Shown here in pieces: positions 22,179 to 29,277 of a stretch of 32,278 nucleotides of DNA. The DNA is from Campylobacteraceae bacterium (GTDB taxonomy: Bacteria > Campylobacterota > Campylobacteria > Campylobacterales > Sulfurospirillaceae): positions 1 to 32,278 of the forward strand of contig JAFLKZ010000027.1 of NCBI GenBank assembly GCA_019162915.1, read 5' to 3'. A program made the position numbers and the translations under genes. Under the pieces are notes generated by a model that was not told where the DNA came from, did not search any database, and was given only the letters and a program-made list of their open reading frames with translations. Numbering within the stretch: the first letter of the stretch is position 1; every line of letters begins with the position of its first letter.

Positions 22179-22896
22179 AGCGTCCCTTGGAGATTTTTTC
22201 TCTCCAAGGGTTTTGCTTGTCACTCTTGTCTCTTTTATTGTGACGATAGTTTTTTTTATCGTGTGTCTTTTTTTTCTTTTTGGAAGTATTGAGTTTTTTG
22301 CGCAGTGGTTTGTTGGGATGATGAATGGTTTTGAACATACGATAGAGCAAAATTGGCTTTTGAGTTTCATCTCCTTGATTTTTATTACCAAAGCAATTGT
22401 CGGTATTTTGGTCTTTTTTACTTCTTTTATCGTTGTTTATTATCTTTTTCTGATGGTTTATTCTTTGATTGTAGGATTGTTTTGTAGTTACTTTATCAAC
22501 GAAATCGGGCAAAAATATTATCCCGATGTGGAACGAAGTGGCATCAACTTTTTTACTAATCTTTTTTTGATTGCCAAAACTTTTTTAGTAGGCGCACTTT
22601 TGTTTTTGGTGTTATCTCCTTTAGCGTTTATTCCTCTTTTAAACTTAGCACTTTTCTTTCCTATTTACTATATTTTTCACAAAATGCTGGTACTGGATGT
22701 AGCTTCGGTTATTAATTCGAGTGCAGAGTATGGGAAGATAAAAAAAGACAACGGTGGTGAGCTCAAAGGCATCACACTGATATTCTTTGCATTGACGATT
22801 ATTCCTATCGTGGGTGTTTTGATTTACCCTTTGTATGTGATCGTCATGAGTCACTTTATCTTTCGCAAAACACGAGATTTAAGAAGTAGGGCGTAG
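22162..22896 (+). CDS. EI24/CysZ-type polytopic membrane protein
   Basis: A 244-residue inner-membrane protein with about five hydrophobic segments (roughly 15-45, 68-100, 128-150, 150-172, 205-232). The N-terminal SLGDFFSPRVLLVTLVSFIVTI and the P-F-F-x-N-L/LIAKTFLVGALLFLVLSPLAFIPLLN pattern fit the EI24 domain family, whose bacterial members include the sulfate permease CysZ. The substrate is not predictable. The first ATG lies in a terminator loop and a second hairpin (22184-22214) falls in codons 8-18, so expression may be attenuated; the N-terminal residues still look family-like, supporting this start. The last 18 bases overlap the convergent asparaginase-domain gene. Confidence 0.75.
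   Translation: MPNLFLASLGDFFSPRVLLVTLVSFIVTIVFFIVCLFFLFGSIEFFAQWFVGMMNGFEHTIEQNWLLSFISLIFITKAIVGILVFFTSFIVVYYLFLMVYSLIVGLFCSYFINEIGQKYYPDVERSGINFFTNLFLIAKTFLVGALLFLVLSPLAFIPLLNLALFFPIYYIFHKMLVLDVASVINSSAEYGKIKKDNGGELKGITLIFFALTIIPIVGVLIYPLYVIVMSHFIFRKTRDLRSRA
22184..22214 (+). other. Second terminator-like hairpin inside the EI24 gene
   Basis: CCCTTGGAGA (22184-22193) and TCTCCAAGGG (22201-22210) form a perfect 10-bp stem with a 7-base loop, followed by TTTT. It stands six bases after the first terminator's T run, within coding sequence. Confidence 0.55.
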
Positions 22897-23382
22897 TTCA
22901 AATATGCCTTTTTGTCTATTTTTATAGATAACATCATGCGTGGCAACAAGTCCGTGCATGGCAATGTAGATACCCTTTTTTCCCCTTACATGTAAATCTC
23001 CTAGCGCCATAGAAAGATTAGCCGTAGCTTCTATCCCATCGATGCTAAAAGGCACCATAGCACCCGTTAATGTGATAACTTTATCCTTTACATGTAAATC
23101 CAAAAATGACGCGGTAATATCCATCGTATCGGTACCGTGCACGATAAGGACTTTTTTAAATCCTTTTTTTTGAATAGTTTGTAACATCAACAGTCTATCC
23201 TCATCATTCATCTCCAAGCTATCTTTGTGGATGATATTGATGATTTCATACGGATAGTTATAAAAGTAGCACAAGATAGACTCTAGTGCACGTCCTTCTT
23301 TGGGAATTTCAAGTTCTCCTTTGAGAGGATTGTATACTTTGTTAAATGTACCGCCAGTGTTGATGATAAGGGTCTTTTCCAT
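22879..23382 (-). CDS. Asparaginase-domain protein lacking the C-terminal domain
   Basis: A 167-residue protein equivalent to the N-terminal domain of L-asparaginase (full enzymes have about 330). The nucleophile motif INTGGT (7-12), the second catalytic pair in HGTDTM, and a lysine in DVIYKNRQKG corresponding to the VTK lysine of type II enzymes are all present. The C-terminal domain, which completes the active site of the neighbouring subunit in normal tetramers, is missing, so ordinary asparaginase activity is uncertain. Its ATG lies two bases after the dnaX stop and its 3' end overlaps the EI24 gene by 18 bases, so it is an intact, operonic gene rather than a decaying one. Two TTACATGTAA copies encode DLHV both times. 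Confidence 0.85.
   Translation of the reverse strand: MEKTLIINTGGTFNKVYNPLKGELEIPKEGRALESILCYFYNYPYEIINIIHKDSLEMNDEDRLLMLQTIQKKGFKKVLIVHGTDTMDITASFLDLHVKDKVITLTGAMVPFSIDGIEATANLSMALGDLHVRGKKGIYIAMHGLVATHDVIYKNRQKGIFELRPTS
22986..22995. repeat. TTACATGTAA palindrome, copy 6 (asparaginase-domain gene)
   Basis: Exact copy, read on the minus strand as LHVR. Confidence 0.85.
23088..23097. repeat. TTACATGTAA palindrome, copy 7 (asparaginase-domain gene)
   Basis: Exact copy 102 bases from copy 6, same reading frame (LHVK), in the same gene. Confidence 0.85.
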
Positions 23383-23384
23383 GG

Positions 23385-25016
23385 TTATACTTTTTGGTGA
23401 ATTTGGATAGATTTGGGTTCAAAAAGTTCTTGCGCTCTTTGGATAAAAGGGTCATTCAAAATCTCTTTGGCATCTATCTCTCTTTTTTCTGCTGAGATGT
23501 GACCTGCCACACAACTCTCTGTATTGGCACCTTCTTGATTAAATTCTTCATTTTCTATCATAGAAGAGGTCTCTTCATTGGCATGTAACTCTGCTTCTTG
23601 CATTTGTTCATCTATTTCATTAAGCGGTGGCGTACTTTTGAGTATCTTTATCTTGGCTTCTAGTCCAAATATCTCTTGAACAAAATGTTTGATGATGCTT
23701 GAGCTATTTTTGAGAGTCTTACTATCTTCATCTAAGGCACTCGAACTGAGGCTTAAAAGGTCATCTTCAAAACTAATCAAACGAATATTTTTTTCAAAAC
23801 ACTCGCCTAAGGCAGCATTTCTATCATAAAGTTTTTCACTTAGTTTTTGAAAATTTTGTTTACATGTAACGCTATTTGTGTTTACATGTAAAGTTTCTAT
23901 CTCCTCTTTTACGGAAGCATTGCTGGATAAAGAGGCGGAGGGAATTCTAAATTTTTCACTCTCAAGGGAGTCTATCATCTCTTCTATAGTTTTGATATGC
24001 GTTGCTTCAATCATCTTAAAAAAGAGCAAACTCAGTACAAAACCATTGTCTGCATTGATAAAAAGAAGATTTTTTGATTCGCTGAGGATTTTGAAAAATC
24101 GCTCATAAAGTAGGGTTGAAAACCTTCTATCTTGCTCAAAAAACGCATTTTTAAGATAAGCGATAAGTTCATCAACGACGATTTCACACTCATAACTTTC
24201 TAACTCTTTGATGATGTGGATAAGTTTCGCTTTATCGCCACTCAAAATGGCACTAAAAATAGTTTCAAGCTGATTAGGGTCAAGAAGTCCTAACATAGAG
24301 GCAACACTTTGAGGGGTGATGTAGCCTTTTGAAAAGATAATGGATTGGTCAACCAGTGTCAAGGTATCGCGAAGAGACCCTCCACCGGCACGACTTAGCA
24401 TATCGAGAGCTTCTTTTTCGTATTCGACATTTTCAAGGTTCAAAATGTGGCAAAGATGGTTGACTACGTCGATAGTTTTAATTTGTTTAAAGCGAAAATG
24501 TTGCGTTCTTGAGAGAATCGTCGCTGGCAGTTTCAGAGGATCTGTTGTTGCTAGGATAAATTTGACATAAGGTGGCGGCTCTTCTAGTGTTTTCAAAAGC
24601 GCATTAAAAGCTGAAGGAGTTAGCATATGAACTTCATCAATGATAAAGATTTTAAACCTGGCACTACTAGGTTTGTATTTGGTGTTTTCAATCAAATCTC
24701 GAATATCATCAATGCCACGGTTAGATGCTGCGTCCATCTCGATAATATCGATGTGGCGGTTTTCATTCGCACTTAAACATTGCTCGCATACTTCGCAGGG
24801 ATTTGCCGTAGGACCTTTATCGCAGACTAATGCTTTGGCAAAAATTCTGGCAGTTGATGTTTTTCCACTGCCTCTAAGACCTGAAAAAAGGTAAGCATGA
24901 GAGAGTCTGTTTTGGGTTAAAGCTAAAGTAAGTGTTTGTGTAACTGACTCTTGACCTATAAGTTTATCGAATGATGATGGGCGATATTTGAGTGCTAGAA
25001 CTTGCGACACGGGCAA
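23385..25016 (-). CDS. dnaX: DNA polymerase III subunit gamma/tau
   Basis: Clamp-loader ATPase of the replicative polymerase. The 543-residue protein has Walker A GLRGSGKT (46-53), four zinc-binding cysteines (C65, C74, C77, C80), Walker B FIIDEVH (124-130) and sensor motifs (LATTDPLKLPATILSRTQHF), with domain III to about residue 340. The remaining part is hydrophilic, acidic and poorly conserved, and could serve tau functions. No obvious frameshift signal for a gamma form was seen. It starts with ATG at 25016, nine bases after the EamA transporter. Two TTACATGTAA copies 22 bases apart lie in the variable C-terminal region, coding in different frames (LHVN and VTCK). Confidence 0.95.
   Translation of the reverse strand: MPVSQVLALKYRPSSFDKLIGQESVTQTLTLALTQNRLSHAYLFSGLRGSGKTSTARIFAKALVCDKGPTANPCEVCEQCLSANENRHIDIIEMDAASNRGIDDIRDLIENTKYKPSSARFKIFIIDEVHMLTPSAFNALLKTLEEPPPYVKFILATTDPLKLPATILSRTQHFRFKQIKTIDVVNHLCHILNLENVEYEKEALDMLSRAGGGSLRDTLTLVDQSIIFSKGYITPQSVASMLGLLDPNQLETIFSAILSGDKAKLIHIIKELESYECEIVVDELIAYLKNAFFEQDRRFSTLLYERFFKILSESKNLLFINADNGFVLSLLFFKMIEATHIKTIEEMIDSLESEKFRIPSASLSSNASVKEEIETLHVNTNSVTCKQNFQKLSEKLYDRNAALGECFEKNIRLISFEDDLLSLSSSALDEDSKTLKNSSSIIKHFVQEIFGLEAKIKILKSTPPLNEIDEQMQEAELHANEETSSMIENEEFNQEGANTESCVAGHISAEKREIDAKEILNDPFIQRAQELFEPKSIQIHQKV
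23860..23869. repeat. TTACATGTAA palindrome, copy 8 (dnaX)
   Basis: Exact copy, read as VTCK in the dnaX frame. Confidence 0.85.
23882..23891. repeat. TTACATGTAA palindrome, copy 9 (dnaX)
   Basis: Exact copy starting 22 bases after the start of copy 8, about two helical turns away, read as LHVN. Confidence 0.85.
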
Positions 25017-25025
25017 ACCTTAGTT

Positions 25026-25916
25026 TTAATTTGTAGTCAATTTTACACTATTTTTGTTGATAAGTCCAACGGCGAGAGTGCAGATAACGCCTCCGATAAT
25101 GGTAGAGAGTTTGGGAATTTCATCTAGGATTAAAAAACTTCCAAGAATGGCAGTGGCTGGGACTAAAAAGATAAATGAACTGGCAATGGCAGAACCCAAA
25201 ACGGTAGATGCTTTAAAATAGATAGTCGTTGCAATCGCCGTTACGATAACGGAGATGAAAAACATATTAATCCAAAACGTAAAACCAAAGAAGAAAGAGT
25301 TGTAAACCTCCATTTTATCGGCAAGGAAAAAACTCACTATCGTAGTGCACAGATAGATATAGAAGCTAAAGGTTAAAACAGGCAGATGCGTTTTCCCTCC
25401 CGCACTAGAGAGTGTTAAAAAAGACCACAAAAGTGCTGCAATGAGAAAAAAGAGATTGCCTCCTTGCAAAAGGCTTACCATATCAACTTCCCATAGTCTG
25501 ATAATCAATCCTCCACCGATAAGCGCCATCAAAAGCCCCAACATCTGATACGTGCTAAAACCTTTTTTGGAGATAAGCGCTACGATAAAAAAAGTCAAAA
25601 TAGGGTTCAGGGTAGTGACAAGAACACCGCCCAATCCTGATAATCCATAGCGCAAACCTAAAAAGAAAAAGAGATTGTATGTGAGGATAAAAAATGTGCC
25701 AAGTGCTATGTATTTGAGACCTTGTAGTGAGAATTTAAAACTTTGTTTAAAGTAGAACATCAAAGGTATCATGCCCAGTGTGGTGAGAAAAAAGCGCCAA
25801 AAGAGAAGTGTGTATTCTCCTGCAAACCTAGTGACTATTTTAGCAGTGGGCCATGAAAGACCCCATAAAACCATGGCAAAAATAAGGAGGAGAATAAAGT
25901 TTTTATTTTTTGCCAT
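25026..25916 (-). CDS. EamA-type (DMT superfamily) transporter
   Basis: A 296-residue inner-membrane protein with ten predicted helices arranged as two EamA repeats (about 8-140 and 150-290). Typical DMT phrases are MVLWGLSWPTAKIVTRF at the N-terminus, YIALGTFFILTYNLFFFLGLRYG, and ASSFIFLVPATAILGSFLILDEIP in the second repeat. Substrates of such exporters include amino acids, nucleosides and metabolites; this one cannot be specified. It lies between rho and dnaX on the same strand, 24 bases after rho, with a TTACATGTAA copy five bases before its start codon. Confidence 0.9.
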   Translation of the reverse strand: MAKNKNFILLLIFAMVLWGLSWPTAKIVTRFAGEYTLLFWRFFLTTLGMIPLMFYFKQSFKFSLQGLKYIALGTFFILTYNLFFFLGLRYGLSGLGGVLVTTLNPILTFFIVALISKKGFSTYQMLGLLMALIGGGLIIRLWEVDMVSLLQGGNLFFLIAALLWSFLTLSSAGGKTHLPVLTFSFYIYLCTTIVSFFLADKMEVYNSFFFGFTFWINMFFISVIVTAIATTIYFKASTVLGSAIASSFIFLVPATAILGSFLILDEIPKLSTIIGGVICTLAVGLINKNSVKLTTN

Positions 25917-25921
25917 AGTCT

Positions 25922-25931
25922 TTACATGTAA
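25922..25931. repeat. TTACATGTAA palindrome, copy 10 (rho - EamA transporter gap)
   Basis: Exact copy, extended to the 14-bp perfect palindrome CTTTACATGTAAAG, between the rho stop and the transporter start. It contains the only AAAG that could serve as the transporter's ribosome binding site. Confidence 0.85.
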
Positions 25932-25940
25932 AGGAAGTTA

Positions 25941-27299
25941 TCAATCGTTCATGATTGATAAAAGCTCTTCATTATCCTTTGTTTTTAGCATTTTTGCATA
26001 GAGGAATTTAAGTGCTTCAATATCTTCCATTTGGCTAATGGCACTACGCAATGCCCATATTTTTTGAAGATTTTCAGGGCTAAGAAGAAGTTCTTCTTTT
26101 CTTGTGGCTGATTTCATGATGTTAATAGCAGGGTAAATTCTTCTATCGGAGATATTTCGGTCAAGCACGATTTCACTATTGCCCGTTCCTTTAAATTCTT
26201 CAAAGATAACTTCATCCATACGACTTCCTGTCTCTACCAATGCCGTTGAAATGATAGTCAAACTTCCACCAAATTCGATATTTCTAGCAGCTCCAAAAAA
26301 GCGTTTTGGTTTATGAAGTGCATTCGCATCCACACCACCGCTGAGTACTTTTCCGCTTGATGGGGTTACGGTATTGTAAGCACGTGCAAGTCGGGTGATG
26401 GAGTCTAGTAAAATGATGACATCTTTGCCCATTTCAACGCGGCGTTTTGCTTTTTCGATGACAAGATTGGCAACACGAACATGGTTTGATGCTGGCATAT
26501 CAAAGGTTGAGCTATAAACTTCACCTTGAACACTTCGTTGCATGTCCGTCACTTCTTCAGGGCGCTCATCAATGAGTAAAACAATGAGTTCTACTTCAGG
26601 ATGATTGCGTGAAATTCCATGTGCTAACTCTTTCATAAGCTCTGTTTTACCACTTCTTGGAGGGGCAACGATAAGTCCACGCTGTCCTTTGCCTAAAGGC
26701 GTAAAGAGATCAAGTGCACGACCGGTTATTTTCATGGTGTCGTATTCGAGTTTTATTTTATCAGTAGGATAAAGAGGGGTTAAGTTTTCAAAAAGAGGTC
26801 TTTTTTTGCTCTCACCCATAGGGAGATAATTAATGGCTTCTATTTTTAAAAGCGCGTAGTAACGTTCTTGATCTTTGGGTGGACGTACTTGTCCTGTGAC
26901 GATATCGCCTGTTCGAAGTGCGAATTTTTTGACTTGGGTACTACTAACATACGCATCATTAGCACTATCTGAAAAGTTAGCATCGGTTGCTCTTAAAAAT
27001 CCATAACCCTCTCCAGCGATCTCTAAAATTCCCGTAAAAAGAATAAATCCACCTTGGTTAACTTGTGATTTAAGAATTTCAAACATCAAATCTTGGCGTT
27101 TAAGTTCATTAGGATTTTCAATGCCCAGTTCCGTTGCAATCTCTAAAAGTCTATCCAAAGGAGTAACACGCAAACCTTCAATTTTATAACCCTCAACTGG
27201 TACGTGTGTTCTTGATTTTGAGTGGTGGTTTGTTTTTGCTGGAGTGCTTGGTTGGGTATTGCCGTTTGGATTGCCGTTAGATGGAGTGTTTCCGCTCAT
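25941..27299 (-). CDS. rho: Transcription termination factor Rho
   Basis: Hexameric RNA-dependent ATPase that ends transcription. From ATG 27299 it has 452 residues: a Ser/Pro/Asn-rich N-terminal extension (1-~35), the cold-shock-like primary RNA-binding domain (GGFILFTGILEIAGEGYGFLR), and the RecA-type motor with P-loop APPRSGKT (212-219), Walker B-region LIVLLIDERPEEV and the Q/R loops. The frame continues upstream to an ATG at 27332 and a TTG at 27371, but only 27299 has a good GAAGG ribosome binding site. It diverges from uppS and leads a likely rho-EamA-dnaX-asparaginase-domain transcript. Confidence 0.95.
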   Translation of the reverse strand: MSGNTPSNGNPNGNTQPSTPAKTNHHSKSRTHVPVEGYKIEGLRVTPLDRLLEIATELGIENPNELKRQDLMFEILKSQVNQGGFILFTGILEIAGEGYGFLRATDANFSDSANDAYVSSTQVKKFALRTGDIVTGQVRPPKDQERYYALLKIEAINYLPMGESKKRPLFENLTPLYPTDKIKLEYDTMKITGRALDLFTPLGKGQRGLIVAPPRSGKTELMKELAHGISRNHPEVELIVLLIDERPEEVTDMQRSVQGEVYSSTFDMPASNHVRVANLVIEKAKRRVEMGKDVIILLDSITRLARAYNTVTPSSGKVLSGGVDANALHKPKRFFGAARNIEFGGSLTIISTALVETGSRMDEVIFEEFKGTGNSEIVLDRNISDRRIYPAINIMKSATRKEELLLSPENLQKIWALRSAISQMEDIEALKFLYAKMLKTKDNEELLSIMND

Positions 27300-27513
27300 T
27301 TTGCCTTCTTTTAATGTGAAATTATCGTTCATGAAGCTTAGTTTTCTCTTGATTTTGAGTAAAGTGTTCAAAGAGATAGAATTGCCTGAGTCGATTTTGA
27401 GTTGTTTTAAGTAGTTATAGCGTTATTTTATTGAAAGCAGAAGAATTTGTCAAGTGAAGCTAAAGGCAAAGAAGATAAAATAAGGTCAAAATATCTCGTA
27501 AAAAAGTTGAAAA

Positions 27514-28200
27514 ATGAATGATTTAGTACATTTAGCAATTATCATGGATGGAAATGGAAGATGGGCGACAAGGCAAAATAAAGAACGCTCTTACGGACAT
27601 AAAGAAGGTACCAAAAATGTGAGAGAAATAACCAAATACGCTTCTAAAATGGGCATAAAATATCTAAGCCTCTATGCATTTAGTACTGAAAACTGGAATC
27701 GTCCTAAAGCAGAAGTTGCCATACTGATGAAACTACTTTCAAAATTTTTAAAAACAGAAATGGTGATGCTTAGCGAAAATAATATTAAATTTGATGTGAT
27801 AGGCGATATGAGTAAATTTTCCACTTCTTTACAAAATGAGATAGCCAACGCCAAAGAGATGACCAAACACTGCACGGGTATGACACAAGTAATCGCCATT
27901 AATTACGGCGGACAAGATGAAATTATTCGAGCTATTAATAAAGCTACTCAAAAGCATGAAAAGATTACCAAAGAGATACTTGAAGAGTTTTTAGACACAG
28001 CAGGCATGCCGCCTGTGGATGTTCTTATACGAACAGGAGGCGATTATCGACTTTCCAATTTTTTATTATGGCAGTCTGCATATGCAGAGCTTTTTTTCAC
28101 AAAAACGCTTTGGCCAGAGTTTTCCTCCGGCGAACTTGAAGCGATTGTTTCAGAGTATATGAGTACGGAAAGAAGATTTGGTGGAGTTGTGGGGAATTGA
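27514..28200 (+). CDS. uppS: Isoprenyl (undecaprenyl) diphosphate synthase
   Basis: Cis-prenyltransferase making the C55 lipid carrier for peptidoglycan and O-antigen synthesis. The 228-residue protein has the active-site aspartate in IIMDGNGRWA (D12), the substrate loop HKEGTKNVREI, YLSLYAFSTENWNRP, NYGGQDEI and RTGGDYRLSNFLLWQSAYAEL. The glutamate usual after RTGG is aspartate here, a conservative change. It is shorter than the E. coli enzyme at the C-terminus. The last seven codons and the stop lie within the opposite-strand tmRNA gene: GGVVGN is encoded by the complement of the tmRNA acceptor and T arm. Confidence 0.95.
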   Translation: MNDLVHLAIIMDGNGRWATRQNKERSYGHKEGTKNVREITKYASKMGIKYLSLYAFSTENWNRPKAEVAILMKLLSKFLKTEMVMLSENNIKFDVIGDMSKFSTSLQNEIANAKEMTKHCTGMTQVIAINYGGQDEIIRAINKATQKHEKITKEILEEFLDTAGMPPVDVLIRTGGDYRLSNFLLWQSAYAELFFTKTLWPEFSSGELEAIVSEYMSTERRFGGVVGN

Positions 28201-28552
28201 ACCCCAGTCCAAAAATAGCCACCTATGACGTCTACATGCTTAGATATTGTTGATAGTTTTTAATCTTGCTTCGTACGACAATCAGAAAACTACGCAAGAC
28301 GAGCCTTTAACTTCACTACATGTAAAGGCGTTCATGTAGTATATCTATCATTGCTATGATACTTCCCAATCCTCCTTAGATAGCATTAAAGGGGGAAGCA
28401 GTCCGCTATTTGTTAAACTTACGCTACAGCGTAAGCAGGACGATAGTTACTGTTGTTAGCAGTTATTGTTTGAAGGTTTTGTAACGAAAGGCCCTCACTT
28501 CCGACATGCAGCCATAAGCTAACACTACTCCTGTCGAAGCCATGTCAACCCC
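28179..28552 (-). ncRNA. ssrA: Transfer-messenger RNA (tmRNA, SsrA)
   Basis: One-piece tmRNA of about 374 bases that rescues stalled ribosomes. The 5' end GGGGTTGACATGGCTTCGAC (from 28552) pairs with the 3' CAACTCC-ACCA (28179 is the final A) in a 7-bp acceptor stem that includes G3-U, the AlaRS identity pair. The T arm reads TGGGG-TTCAATT-CCCCA. The tag frame runs from GCT at 28460 to TAA at 28419 and encodes ANNSNYRPAYAVA, preceded by the tmRNA-carried alanine; its end lies in the hairpin CTTACGCT/AGCGTAAG. A variant palindrome (CTACATGTAA, 28316-28325) lies in a pseudoknot-region hairpin. The CCA is encoded. The 3' end overlaps uppS by 22 bases. This fills most of the 430-base stretch between uppS and the next gene. 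Confidence 0.96.
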
Positions 28553-28560
28553 ATAAAAAC

Positions 28561-28566
28561 AGTGTA
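28561..28566 (-). promoter_or_regulatory. Probable -10 box of ssrA
   Basis: TACACT on the minus strand, ending nine bases before the mature 5' end of the tmRNA. Low information content. Confidence 0.35.
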
Positions 28567-28602
28567 ATTTTACCATATAAAACCATTTTTAGCAAATTTT
28601 GT

Positions 28603-28608
28603 TATAAT
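28603..28608 (+). promoter_or_regulatory. -10 box of the lipoprotein gene
   Basis: Perfect TATAAT 26 bases before the TTG start at 28634. Confidence 0.6.
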
Positions 28609-28633
28609 TGCTTAAATTAAATGAGGAATATCG

Positions 28634-29155
28634 TTGAAAAAATTAATATCGTACAGTGTGAAATTATCGTTTTTATTTGCTTTTTTTATGGTTATGCAAG
28701 GATGTGCAGCAAAATCACCAGTCCCTGAAGCCAATACTCAAAATCTTTCCAAAGAGCAACAAGCAAGTTATGAAACCAAAAATCCAAAACTTTCCAACTT
28801 AGTAGGCAAAAATTACGTTAAAGGTATCGTTACGGCACTTAACCGTGAAAGTTCTAGTCAAACATGGAATTATGTGATAGAAGGCGTTGATACGACCAAT
28901 GGAAAGCTACCATATGTTAACTTTAACAATAAAACCGTGCTTGCAAATGAAGGCGACCTTGTTCATGCTTCATTCGATGGAAATAAATTGACGCAGATGT
29001 TAGTTATCAAAGAAGGATATTTTAAAGGTGGAAAGCGTCAAGAAGTTGTGCCTATACCTAAAAAAAGTAATTTAGGTGAAAAAACAGCTACCAAAAGAGA
29101 TAAAGCGCATCAAATTTTAGCAGTACCACAAGAAGAGTCGATTAGACTCAATTAA
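28634..29155 (+). CDS. Hypothetical lipoprotein
   Basis: A 173-residue protein that I do not recognise. It has a lipoprotein signal peptide (basic N-terminus, hydrophobic 10-21, lipobox VMQGC with Cys at 24), followed by a Ser/Lys/Gln-rich linker and a small compact domain with beta pattern (GIVTALNRESSSQTWNYVIEG, then KTVLANEGDLVHASFDGNKLTQMLVI), reminiscent of an OB-like or beta-barrel module. The C-terminal tail is basic. It starts with TTG at 28634 with AGGA upstream, has its own promoter, and is followed by a terminator-like hairpin, so it is probably monocistronic. Confidence 0.75.
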   Translation: MKKLISYSVKLSFLFAFFMVMQGCAAKSPVPEANTQNLSKEQQASYETKNPKLSNLVGKNYVKGIVTALNRESSSQTWNYVIEGVDTTNGKLPYVNFNNKTVLANEGDLVHASFDGNKLTQMLVIKEGYFKGGKRQEVVPIPKKSNLGEKTATKRDKAHQILAVPQEESIRLN

Positions 29156-29249
29156 TTCTCAAGAAGTTTACCTTTGTTAACCGATCGTTTACTTTGAGTT
29201 CATATACTTTCATCAGCGAATTTCATATTTTCTTTTGAATTTATGACTC

Positions 29250-29277
29250 AAAGGGGCGACCGCCAAGCGTCCCTTTT
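29250..29277 (+). terminator. Terminator-like hairpin after the lipoprotein gene
   Basis: AAAGGGGCG (29250-29258) pairs with CGTCCCTTT (29268-29276) with one G-U pair and a 9-base loop, then TT. It overlaps the last base of the convergent histidine kinase gene. The rest of 29156-29249 shows nothing recognisable. Confidence 0.5.

Noticed and set aside
22162..22896. EI24 gene might start downstream of the two hairpins.
   Set aside because: A later start would delete the N-terminal family-like segment and part of the first membrane helix; the ATG at 22162 is retained with reservation.
25922..25931. TTACATGTAA as an FNR or CRP box.
   Set aside because: CRP/FNR-family sites have a longer symmetric layout with an unconstrained centre (TTGAT-N4-ATCAA type), whereas here the centre is fully conserved, and most copies are inside coding sequence.
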